In this document: positions 7,451 through 13,626 of the stretch, piece by piece | Position numbering within the stretch: the first letter of the stretch is position 1 | How the letters are laid out: every line of letters starts with the position of its first letter | Assembly (NCBI GenBank): GCA_900549945.1 | Contig: URQJ01000032.1 | Span: 1 to 13,626 of the forward strand | Origin: an uncultured Oscillospiraceae bacterium | GTDB taxonomy: Bacteria > Bacillota > Clostridia > Oscillospirales > Acutalibacteraceae | DNA length: 13,626 nt | Reading direction: 5' to 3' | Translations under genes and position numbers: made by a program | The notes under the pieces: generated by a model | What the model saw: only the letters and a program-made list of their open reading frames with translations | Database searches by the model: none | Told to the model about the DNA's origin: nothing

Positions 7451-7467
7451 CTGCGGCGGGGCCGCAG
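7451..7467 (-). promoter_or_regulatory. Leader hairpin of the binding-protein gene
   Basis: CTGCGGC and GCCGCAG (7451-7457, 7461-7467) form a perfect 7-bp GC-rich stem with a 3-base loop, about 33 bases upstream of the start codon and clear of the ribosome binding site. It could stabilise the 5' end of this abundant message. Confidence 0.45.
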
Positions 7468-7481
7468 GTTTGCTTTTGGAC

Positions 7482-7514
7482 AATATATAGAATAGCAGAT
7501 TTGCAGGCTGATTT
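7482..7514 (-). promoter_or_regulatory. Candidate activator-dependent promoter of the transporter operon
   Basis: A -10-like TATATT (7482-7487, minus reading) has no good -35 at 16-18 bases. Just upstream are two near-identical direct copies, AAATCAGC and AAATCTGC (7507-7514 and 7495-7502), with a 12-base period. A weak -35 plus adjacent direct repeats would fit activation by the AraC-type regulator encoded next door. This is a hypothesis from layout. Confidence 0.3.
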
Positions 7515-7603
7515 CTGTAAAAATCGTGACTTCGAATGTTTAAAAAATGACTTATTCGTGTCGATTTTGCAAGTTTCTTTTTCGCTCCCTGCAAAAAGCG
7601 ATC

Positions 7604-7631
7604 AAAAAAGAAGCGCCCGCGCGGGCGCTTC
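7604..7631 (-). terminator. Terminator of the two-component operon
   Basis: GAAGCGCCCGC (7621-7631 on the minus strand) is followed at once by its exact complement GCGGGCGCTTC (7610-7620) and then TTTTTTG. In RNA the innermost pairs open to make the loop. It lies 95 bases past the response-regulator stop and separates that operon from the transporter operon. Confidence 0.88.
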
Positions 7632-7725
7632 CAGTTCCTTGTGCAAGATATACTACTCGCCTTTCATCCATTCATGGATATTTCACAACTGCCGCGTAAA
7701 GCGCCGCAGTCCCTAAAACGGCGCC

Positions 7726-8505
7726 TCACAGCTTGCGCCGCCGCTTCGCCGTGCGGTATTCGAGCGGCGAAAGGCCCGTATACTTTTTAAATACCTGCGA
7801 AAAGTACGAAAAATTCGAGTAGCCGACCTTTGTCGCGATGATGCTCACCGGGATGTTCGTGTCGCCGAGCAGCGACTGCGCCGTGCGCATCTTTTCCGTG
7901 ATGATGTAGTCGTTTAGGGATGAGCCCGTCTCGCGCTTGAAAAGCCGCGAGAGGTACTCGGGGTTCAGGTAGATCGCCTCGGCGATGTCGGCGCGGCTCA
8001 AATCCTTGTCGATGTTGCGGCGGATGTAGTCCATCGCGCGCTGCACCGGCGTCTGCTCGGCCCGGTTCGGCGCCTCGCCGTCCTTTTCCCCGCGGTACTG
8101 CACGTAAGCGCTGTAGCGCCGCTCGTTTTCCGCCTCGCGCACCTTGCAGGCGGCGCGCTCTACGGCGGCCTCGATCTCGGCATACGGCGCGGGCTGCAAG
8201 ATATAATCGAAGCTGCCGAGCTTCACGGCCTCCTGCGCATACTCGAATTCCGCGTGCGCGGTGAGAAAAATGCACACCACGCCCGAAAACCGCTCCTGCA
8301 CCCAGCGCAGCAGCGCGAAGCCGTTCGTCGGCGGCATCTCGATGTCGCACAGCAGAATATCAATGCGATCGCGCTCAAAGACCCCCTGCGCCTCCTTGAC
8401 GCTGTACGCCGTGAAAACATTTTCGGCGCCCAGGCGCGTCCAGTTCACACCGGCGGCCATGCTTTCGACAACCTCCGGCTGGTCGTCCACGATCAGAACG
8501 TTCAT
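7726..8505 (-). CDS. Response regulator with AraC-type DNA-binding domain, YesN-like
   Basis: 259 residues. The receiver domain has the acidic pair D7-D8, the phospho-acceptor D54 in LLCDIEMP and T82 in FLTAH. The lysine expected after the last strand is glutamine here (Q104 in YILQPAPY). A linker of about 30 residues leads to the AraC domain from about residue 148, with two helix-turn-helix units, the second ending in VGYSNFSYFSQVFKKYTGLSPLEYR, and a basic tail. Its start overlaps the kinase stop as ATGA, with GGAGGAGGG as ribosome binding site, so the two are translated together. It most likely activates the adjacent transporter operon in response to an extracellular signal sensed by the kinase. 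Confidence 0.95.
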   Translation of the reverse strand: MNVLIVDDQPEVVESMAAGVNWTRLGAENVFTAYSVKEAQGVFERDRIDILLCDIEMPPTNGFALLRWVQERFSGVVCIFLTAHAEFEYAQEAVKLGSFDYILQPAPYAEIEAAVERAACKVREAENERRYSAYVQYRGEKDGEAPNRAEQTPVQRAMDYIRRNIDKDLSRADIAEAIYLNPEYLSRLFKRETGSSLNDYIITEKMRTAQSLLGDTNIPVSIIATKVGYSNFSYFSQVFKKYTGLSPLEYRTAKRRRKL

Positions 8506-10238
8506 GTGCCCTCCTCCTTTTCTTCGTTCTCGGGCAGCGTTTTGGGGTCGATCGGGATAAAGATCTCCGAAACACTGCCGACGTCGCGGTTAAAAAACGC
8601 GTAAAGCACACCTTCGCCGTAGATCAGCTCCATGCGCTTTTTGATGTTGTTGATGCCCACGTGGCGCTGGGCGTAGACCGGGCTGTCCGGGTCGTTGATC
8701 TCTTGGATCACGCTTTCGGGAAAGCCGCTGCCGTTATCGGAAACGGTCAGGTCCGCAAAGGTATCCCCGCCGCTGCACAGCACCGCCGCGCGCACGTCGA
8801 TCTCGAGCGGGTGGTCCGGCGAATAATCGTGCTTGACGGAGTTTTCCACGAAGGTTTGCAGCGAAAGCGGCGGAATCATCATGCTGAGCAGCCGCGCGTC
8901 GGCGTCGATGCGGCAGACCGGCGCATACTGCGAGGAACCGCCCTGCATTTCAATATAATTGCGGATGTGGTCGAGCTCCCGCGAAAGCGGCACAAGCTCC
9001 ATGCTGTCCTGAAAAATATAGCGGATATGCCTCGAAACGGCGAGGATCATCTTCTGGATGCGGTCGTATTTTCCGGCCTCCGCCAGCGCGTACAGGCTTT
9101 TCAGGCAGTTCAAAAAGAAATGCGGGCGGATCTGAAGCTGTAAATAGCGCAGCTCCGCCTTCTGCTTGTCGAGCTCGTTCTCGTAGGATTCGATCTTCAG
9201 GTTCTTGATCTGCGCCATCATCGTGTTGAACGTCTCGTTCATCTGGCTGAATTCCCGGATGTTCGTGCGGCTCACAGCCTTTGCATCGAGCTTGCCCGCG
9301 CGGATCTGCTCCATCGTGCCGCGGATCTCGTCGACCGGGCGCAGAATCGAGCGCGTCATCCGCCACTGGATCAGCGGGATCAGGACGAGCGCCAGCACAG
9401 AAATGACAAAGAGCACGCTTTGCAGCATGTCGAGCGCGCCGAAATAACCCGTTTCGCCGACGGCCAGCACCACGCGGCAATCCGTGCCCGCAATGTCGCG
9501 CCCCACGATCATGTAGCGCCGGCTGCTGCCGGAGAAGAAATAGCCGCTGTAGTCGCCGTTCAGGTCGATGCCGCTCTGCTCCACAAAGTCGACCGCCGTC
9601 AGCGGGTTGTTGTCGAGGTCGGAGAACAGCGCGACGGCCTCGCGGTCGAGCCGCAGCCGGCTCGTATCCCCGAGCCGCCCGAGCGGCGTCAGCGCGACGA
9701 GGTACGTGCCGCGCCCGCCGTAAAACCGCAGCAGGTAGGCTTCGCCGCCGATCTCGATATGCCGCCAGCCCATGCCGTAGGAAAAGAGGTCCGCCCCAAC
9801 CGCCCCGCGCACAAAGCTGCGGATCTCGGTCTTTTCCTCATAGGAGAAATCCCCTGTGAACATATCACGCTCGGTGCTGCTCGGCACGCTGTAAATGAAG
9901 AGGGCGCCGAGGTCCTCATACGCCGGCATCGCCGTTTTGAGCTGGGTAAACAGATTGTACGACGCGAGATACGCGTCAAGCTGCGAGGCGCCGCCGGAGA
10001 GCGTGCGGAAATCGACGCTCGTCACCATGACGCCCGTGAGGAAATCGTCGACCGATTCGAGCGCGTCCTCAATGCGGCCGGCGTGGTAATCCATCGAGCG
10101 CATATTCGAATCGGCGAGCTTGCCGTTAAAGACGTGGATGGAGTAAAAATTGCTGACAAAAAGCAGCACGATCAGCGGCACGGTCACGCAGAGCACCGCG
10201 GTCATCAGCTTGCGCCGGAATGAAATTTTCTTTTCCAT
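8502..10238 (-). CDS. Sensor histidine kinase, YesM-like (His_kinase family)
   Basis: 578 residues from MEKKISFRRKL. Membrane helices at about 12-34 and 271-293 enclose an extracellular sensor domain of some 235 residues. A HAMP region (about 294-346) and coiled segment follow. The phospho-accepting histidine is H373 in QIRPHFFLN; the usual family pattern is PHFLYN, so FFLN is a mild variant. ATP-binding elements are the N-box FVENSVKH (463-470), DNGSGFP (501-507) and VGINNIKKR (527-535). The frame is open 34 codons further upstream, but that extension is Arg/Ala-rich, low in sense and would bury the leader hairpins; ATG 10238 has AAGGGGG about 10 bases upstream. It phosphorylates the response regulator encoded 3' of it. 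Confidence 0.95.
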   Translation of the reverse strand: MEKKISFRRKLMTAVLCVTVPLIVLLFVSNFYSIHVFNGKLADSNMRSMDYHAGRIEDALESVDDFLTGVMVTSVDFRTLSGGASQLDAYLASYNLFTQLKTAMPAYEDLGALFIYSVPSSTERDMFTGDFSYEEKTEIRSFVRGAVGADLFSYGMGWRHIEIGGEAYLLRFYGGRGTYLVALTPLGRLGDTSRLRLDREAVALFSDLDNNPLTAVDFVEQSGIDLNGDYSGYFFSGSSRRYMIVGRDIAGTDCRVVLAVGETGYFGALDMLQSVLFVISVLALVLIPLIQWRMTRSILRPVDEIRGTMEQIRAGKLDAKAVSRTNIREFSQMNETFNTMMAQIKNLKIESYENELDKQKAELRYLQLQIRPHFFLNCLKSLYALAEAGKYDRIQKMILAVSRHIRYIFQDSMELVPLSRELDHIRNYIEMQGGSSQYAPVCRIDADARLLSMMIPPLSLQTFVENSVKHDYSPDHPLEIDVRAAVLCSGGDTFADLTVSDNGSGFPESVIQEINDPDSPVYAQRHVGINNIKKRMELIYGEGVLYAFFNRDVGSVSEIFIPIDPKTLPENEEKEEGT

Positions 10239-10317
10239 CTGCACCCGCCCCCTTGCACGGCCGGGACGCGCTGCGCCCGCGGCATCTCTCCGGTCCGCCG
10301 CCTCAAAGCGCGGCCTT

Positions 10318-10357
10318 GTATCCTGCGGGGCAGGATACACAGACAGAGCGCGCTCTG
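10318..10357 (-). promoter_or_regulatory. Two hairpins in the long leader of the kinase operon
   Basis: GTATCCTGC and GCAGGATAC (10318-10326, 10330-10338) form a perfect 9-bp stem with a 3-base loop, and CAGAGCGCGCTCTG (10344-10357) is a perfect 14-base palindrome. Both lie in a roughly 140-base GC-rich leader between the promoter and the kinase start. The palindrome lies close to the expected transcription start and could also be a dimeric repressor site. Confidence 0.45.
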
Positions 10358-10387
10358 CGGGCGGCCCCAGATTGTTTGATAAGTTAT

Positions 10388-10416
10388 ATCATACCAGATC
10401 CCGCCGTGCTGTGCAA
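10388..10416 (-). promoter_or_regulatory. Promoter of the kinase/regulator operon
   Basis: On the minus strand TTGCAC (10411-10416) and TATGAT (10388-10393) are separated by 17 bases. It is divergent from the promoter of the MORN gene; the two -35 boxes are about 20 bases apart. Confidence 0.75.
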
Positions 10417-10435
10417 GGAAATCCGAGCGGAATCG

Positions 10436-10464
10436 TTGAAAAACGCGTCGCTTCATGGTATACT
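10436..10464 (+). promoter_or_regulatory. Promoter of the MORN-repeat gene
   Basis: TTGAAA (10436-10441) and TATACT (10459-10464) are separated by 17 bases. Transcription would start near 10471, giving a leader of only about 26 bases with GGGAG 8 bases before the ATG at 10497. Confidence 0.8.
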
Positions 10465-10496
10465 GAGGGTAACTTTGAACTTTGGGAGACTCTGCT

Positions 10497-12305
10497 ATGA
10501 CCGAAAACAAGGCGAACGCCATCAGCGTCAGCTTGCTGAACCGAAAAATCTACGCGGTCTGCTACACGGGCTTCGATACAATCAGCGCGTTTCACGGCGC
10601 GCTGTACGGCGCGCGGCGGCGCTTTCTCGAAACCGGAAAGGCCGCCCGCGTGCGCGAAACCGGCATCTACGACGGCACGCCCGGCGAGGTGCGCGGCAAA
10701 ATCGGCCGCCGCGGCTTCAAGTGGGAAAAATCCGCGGGCAAGCGCACGCTGGAATCCGCCTTTTCAAACGGCAGCCAGCGCGGCATCGCGTTTTGGGACC
10801 CGGACGGCGCCTTACGCGCCCGCATCTTCTTCGACCGCGAGCAGCACTGGCTGCGCACCGAATATTTCGCGCCGGACGACGACCAGCGCGCGAAGGTCAG
10901 CTTCAAGCCCGACGACACGCGCGACGCCGTGCTGCGCTTCGACTACAGCCGCTCCACCGGCAAGACGAAGGAGACGACGCTCTTCCCCGTGCCCTATGCC
11001 TTTCAGACAGCCGAGCAGAGCCTGCAGAACGCCCACTGCGGCAGCGGCAGCCTTCTGCTGATCGCAACCGACACCGGCGAATTTGCCTACTGCCCGCGCG
11101 AGGAGCAGCAGCGGCGCATCCGCTTTATGAAGGACAGCCGCAACGCCTCCGTCATGCTCTCGATGGGCTGGGAGGTCAAGGACGGCGATATCACGCCGCC
11201 CGGCGCGCCGGACGTGCGCGACCCCGAATACATCTTCACGAGCATCGAGGAAACCGTGCGCACGGAGCGCCCGGCCCCCGAGGACCTGCTCGCCGAGCTT
11301 CTCGAGGAGGCTCGCCCCGAGGCCGCGGCGCCGCACGATGCGGCCTTAGCAGAGCCGGCGGAAGATGCGCCGGGCATCGATGCGTCGCAGGATCGTGACG
11401 CTGCGCCGGATGCGGAGCCGGAATCCCCGCCCCCTGAAAAGGACGAAGCCGCAAAAGCGCCCGCCCCCAGTGTATCGGCAAAAGCCGAGGAAATGCCCGA
11501 AAAAGAAGCCGAGCCTGCGGAAAGCCCTGCCGGAGAATCTCCGAACAGCGACCCGCAAAGCGACGCCGCCGAGGCGCTCGCGGCGCTCGGCATCTCCGCC
11601 GCAGACGCCGAACGCGTGCGCGAAACGCTCGGCCGCCTGCTCGAGGAGGACGGTGCACCGGCTGAAACGACCGACGCCGCTTCGCTCACTTTGATCCGCG
11701 CGGGCGAGGCCGTCCGCTACACCGGCCGGCTCGAAAAGGGCCGGCGCGCGGGCTTCGGGCGCACCGAAACGCCCGAGGGCGTCACGCTCTACGAGGGCGA
11801 GTACAAGGCAGATAAGCGCGACGGCTTCGGCGCGCACCACTACCGCTCCGGCGCCGTCTCCTATATCGGCGATTTCAAGGACGATAAGCGCGCGGGCTTC
11901 GGCGTTTCGTTCCGCGAAAGCGACCACGCGCTGCACGTCTCCCGCTGGGCGGACGGCAAGCCGGAGGGCTACGCCGCGCTTTTCGACCCGAGCGGCGCGC
12001 TGCGCTACGCCGGAAAAATCGAGGGCGGCAAAAAGCAGGGGGCGGGCGTTTCGATCGACCCCGCGGCCGACACCGTATTCGTCGCGAAATACAAGGACAA
12101 CGCGCCGACCGGCGAGGGCGCGCTCTTTTCCGGCGACGGCACGCTGCTCTACGCGGGCGGCTGGAAGGACGGCAAGCGCTGCGGCCACGGCGTGGAGTTC
12201 GACCGCGCGGGCAACGTGGTCTACGCCGGCGAATGGAAGGACGACGCCTATTTGAACGGCATCCTCTACAAAAAGGTGCAGGGGGCGGCCGATGGAGAGA
12301 ATTGA
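10497..12305 (+). CDS. MORN-repeat protein with unknown N-terminal domain and long acidic linker
   Basis: 602 residues, no signal peptide or membrane helix, so probably cytoplasmic. Residues 1-250 form a folded region I do not recognise; it contains aromatic/Gly-rich strands. Residues 255-355 are a low-complexity Ala/Pro/Glu linker, followed by a short helical stretch (356-385). From residue 408 to the end are eight MORN-type repeats (pattern YxGxxKDxKxxGxG), their lead aromatic positions at 408, 432, 456, 480, 504, 528, 552 and 576, an exact 24-residue register. Repeats 4 (H480) and 6 (F528) deviate at the lead tyrosine. MORN repeats are beta-hairpin arrays known for protein or lipid contacts. 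The start ATG 10497 has GGGAG 8 bases upstream; a TTG five codons earlier lacks support. It overlaps the next gene by 14 bases, suggesting coupled translation and joint function. Confidence 0.85.
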   Translation: MTENKANAISVSLLNRKIYAVCYTGFDTISAFHGALYGARRRFLETGKAARVRETGIYDGTPGEVRGKIGRRGFKWEKSAGKRTLESAFSNGSQRGIAFWDPDGALRARIFFDREQHWLRTEYFAPDDDQRAKVSFKPDDTRDAVLRFDYSRSTGKTKETTLFPVPYAFQTAEQSLQNAHCGSGSLLLIATDTGEFAYCPREEQQRRIRFMKDSRNASVMLSMGWEVKDGDITPPGAPDVRDPEYIFTSIEETVRTERPAPEDLLAELLEEARPEAAAPHDAALAEPAEDAPGIDASQDRDAAPDAEPESPPPEKDEAAKAPAPSVSAKAEEMPEKEAEPAESPAGESPNSDPQSDAAEALAALGISAADAERVRETLGRLLEEDGAPAETTDAASLTLIRAGEAVRYTGRLEKGRRAGFGRTETPEGVTLYEGEYKADKRDGFGAHHYRSGAVSYIGDFKDDKRAGFGVSFRESDHALHVSRWADGKPEGYAALFDPSGALRYAGKIEGGKKQGAGVSIDPAADTVFVAKYKDNAPTGEGALFSGDGTLLYAGGWKDGKRCGHGVEFDRAGNVVYAGEWKDDAYLNGILYKKVQGAADGEN

Positions 12306-12876
12306 GCTGCACGACGTGGAATACGGCGACTGCACGGTGCTCGTCGGACGCAGCAATTCGATTTTGATGGTCGACTGCGGCTCCGTCAGCCGCTACACGC
12401 GGCAGGGTGAAACCGAGATCGACCGGCGCTTTGCGGAGATCTTCGACCGGTACAGCGGCGCGCGGCAGCGGCAGTTTCTGCTGACGCACTGCCACCGCGA
12501 CCATATGAACGGCTTTTTGAAAAAGCTGCGGCAGGACCCGAATTATTTCGACCGCGTCTACATCCCGGCGCTGCCCGCCGCGGCGCGCAGCGCGTGCCCG
12601 ATCCTCGAATTCGCCGTGTTTTCGCACTTTTTCTCCGTGCCGCAGAGCGATTTCGCGCAGGTGAACACGACCTGCCTGCGGCTCTTTTCGCTGCTCGACG
12701 GCACGGTCGGCGCAGAGCGCATCTTCACGCTGCGCGCCGGCGATGTGTTCGCCCTCGACGGCGATTTCTACGCGGTGCTCTCCCCCGAGCCCGCGGCCTT
12801 CCCCTTCGACCCGATGCTCGCCGAGGCGGCGGAGACGCTGCCCGACAACGCCCGTCCCGTGGTCCATTCCGATTAA
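12292..12876 (+). pseudogene. Metallo-beta-lactamase-fold hydrolase, truncated at a junction
   Basis: 194 residues remain. The N-terminal half shows the fold's first strands (MVDCG at 26-30, D28) and the metal-binding motif HCHRDH (H66, H68, D70, H71) in LLTHCHRDHMNGF. The later histidine and aspartate ligands expected of a full enzyme of roughly 250-350 residues are missing. The frame ends at TAA (12874-12876), which belongs to the first TTAAGCCGGG repeat of the foreign segment. So the gene is either broken by insertion or cut by a false assembly join. It begins inside the end of the MORN gene with a 14-base overlap in another frame. Substrate unknown; members of this fold include nucleases, hydrolases and ComEC-type domains. 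The MBL assignment is firm for the visible half. Confidence 0.8.
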
Positions 12877-12962
12877 GCCGGGTTTGTTGTTAAGCCGGGG
12901 AACGGTTCGGGGTCTTGGTGGCTGGCCGTGTCCCATGTGGTTTCCCGGCTTAACGTTCCGGG
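12873..12962. repeat. Repeat cluster at the junction: TTAAGCCGGG twice direct, once inverted
   Basis: Direct copies lie at 12873-12882 and 12890-12899 (17-base period), and an inverted copy CCCGGCTTAA lies at 12944-12953. The second and inverted copies share a longer core, GTTAAGCCGGG followed by GAAC or AAAC. The first copy starts where the hydrolase gene breaks off. The arrangement resembles the end of a mobile element with terminal and subterminal recombinase sites, and lies directly upstream of a recombinase gene. Confidence 0.6.
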
Positions 12963-13006
12963 TTATGTTCGTCTTGTCCCATTTGATTCGAACGAAGGAG
13001 TTTGCC

Positions 13007-13577
13007 ATGGGTGAGACGACGGTTGGCCATGTCGCGGGCGAGGTGGTCCGCGCGCTTTACGGGGCCGGTTATATGGAATCCACCATAGGCCAGTACCGCA
13101 AGTCCATCAGGGCGTTGGAACGGTACGCCGGAGGCCCGGATGCGGTGTACACGCGTGGGTTGGGCGCGGGGTTCGCCGCGTCGACCTTCAGTGAGCGGAC
13201 GGGCGGTTTCAGCAGGCAGCGGTGGTTCGATTACGGCAGGCTGGCGCGTTTGTGCGACTCGTATCTGCGGTCCGGTTCGGTGGACCTGGGCAAGTGGCGC
13301 AGGAGTAGGCTTGCGGAGCCGGTGGTTCCGGGTTTGGCCGTGGTCATGGAGCGTTGGGAGGCGTATCTCGCCGGTTCGGGACTGGCTTCGGCGACGGTGG
13401 GGCATTACCGTCGGATGGCGGGCTTGTTCCTCACGTGGCTGGAATCTCATGGGGTCGTGTCGTTGGACGGTTCGGATGGCTCGCATGTGCTGGGGTTCCT
13501 GGCCGGGCTGCGTTCACGCTGGTCGGAGTCGTCGATGCGGCACGCCGCGTCGGACCTGCGCCCGTTGTTCAGATGGC
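13007..13577 (+). CDS. Tyrosine recombinase/integrase, N-terminal part (cut by adapter)
   Basis: 190 residues of genuine sequence from MGETTVGHVAGEVV. It shows an N-terminal segment with GYMESTIGQYRKSIRALERY, then the core-binding (SAM-like) domain from about residue 108 (VVMERWEAYLAGSGLASATVGHYRRMAGLFLTWL in outline). The catalytic domain with R-HxxR-Y lies beyond the contig end. The start ATG 13007 has AAGGAG 6 bases upstream; the frame is open further left to 12743, but that part crosses the junction. Codon choice (GGT, TTG, TCG, GTG) differs from the neighbouring genes and looks actinobacterial, Bifidobacterium-like. The layout fits the first gene of a recombinase-in-trio element, but only one gene is visible. 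A lone phage or transposon integrase is the alternative. Confidence 0.7.
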
Positions 13578-13626
13578 AGATCGGAAGAGCGTCGTGTAGG
13601 GAAAGAGTGTAGATCTCGGTGGTCGC
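13578..13626. other. Illumina TruSeq adapter sequence (artefact)
   Basis: From 13578 the sequence begins AGATCGGAAGAGCGTCGTGT and continues as the reverse complement of the Illumina universal adapter up to the window end at GGTCGC. Translation of it produces the familiar artefact IGRASCRERV. This is not biological sequence and should be trimmed. Confidence 0.98.

Noticed and set aside
4658-7490. Two long plus-strand frames opposite the transporter operon
   Set aside because: Composition is that of antisense of GC-rich genes, and both transporter proteins on the minus strand are clear family members.
10239-10340. 34-residue N-terminal extension of the kinase
   Set aside because: No RBS at the upstream ATG, Arg/Ala-rich non-signal sequence, and it would overlap leader hairpins; the internal ATG has an RBS followed directly by a basic stretch and membrane helix.
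10220-11398. Plus-strand frame of 392 residues crossing the divergent promoter region
   Set aside because: Arg/Ala-rich, crosses both promoters and conflicts with the better-supported MORN gene frame.
12743-13006. Extended recombinase frame to the left
   Set aside because: It runs through the hydrolase gene in another frame and across the junction; ATG 13007 has a good RBS.
11346-13008. Long minus-strand frames opposite the MORN and hydrolase genes
   Set aside because: Shadows; one of them runs across the junction between two sequence types.
1-13626. CRISPR array, rRNA or defence island
   Set aside because: No regularly spaced repeats of CRISPR type, no rRNA sequence, and no known defence protein motifs were found.

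Overview
The window looks like accessory-to-core chromosome of a GC-rich gut Clostridia member (Bacillota, possibly Oscillospiraceae-like; inferred, not proven). Reasons: a clostridial long-form PurL, a YesM/YesN two-component system beside an LplABC-type sugar transporter without its own ATPase, strong sigma-A promoters in AT-rich gaps, and coding sequence dominated by C/G-ending codons. The last ~750 bases differ: they look actinobacterial (Bifidobacterium-like), and the final 49 bases are Illumina adapter, so the right edge is a contig end of doubtful integrity.

Layout. From 1 to 10238 every gene lies on the minus strand, so biological order runs right to left. The sensor kinase (10238-8502) and its AraC-type response regulator (8505-7726) overlap by ATGA and end at a perfect palindromic terminator. 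Next is the transporter operon they probably control: lipoprotein solute-binding protein (7418-5847), a large intercistronic stem-loop, then two permeases (5686-4715 and 4696-3806). A gap with little content follows, then tRNA-Val(GAC) with its own promoter and terminator, another gap holding a perfect 14-bp hairpin and a doubtful small ORF, a processive family 2 glycosyltransferase (2780-1518) with a clear promoter, a terminator, a hairpin-rich leader, and the 5' third of purL (1285 to the edge).

From 10497 rightward the strand switches. A strong divergent promoter drives a 602-residue protein of unrecognised N-terminal domain, long acidic Ala/Pro/Glu linker and eight MORN-type repeats in an exact 24-residue register. 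It overlaps by 14 bases a metallo-beta-lactamase-fold gene with an HxHxDH motif. This pair is the most novel-looking module here.

The metallo-hydrolase reading frame is cut at about 12873 by a repeat (TTAAGCCGGG, present three times, once inverted). Its stop codon is supplied by that repeat. Beyond it is a tyrosine-recombinase N-terminal region with different codon usage and its own ribosome binding site. Either a mobile element (for example a recombinase-in-trio type element) inserted here, or the assembler joined two genomes. The adapter at 13578-13626 makes the second explanation serious.
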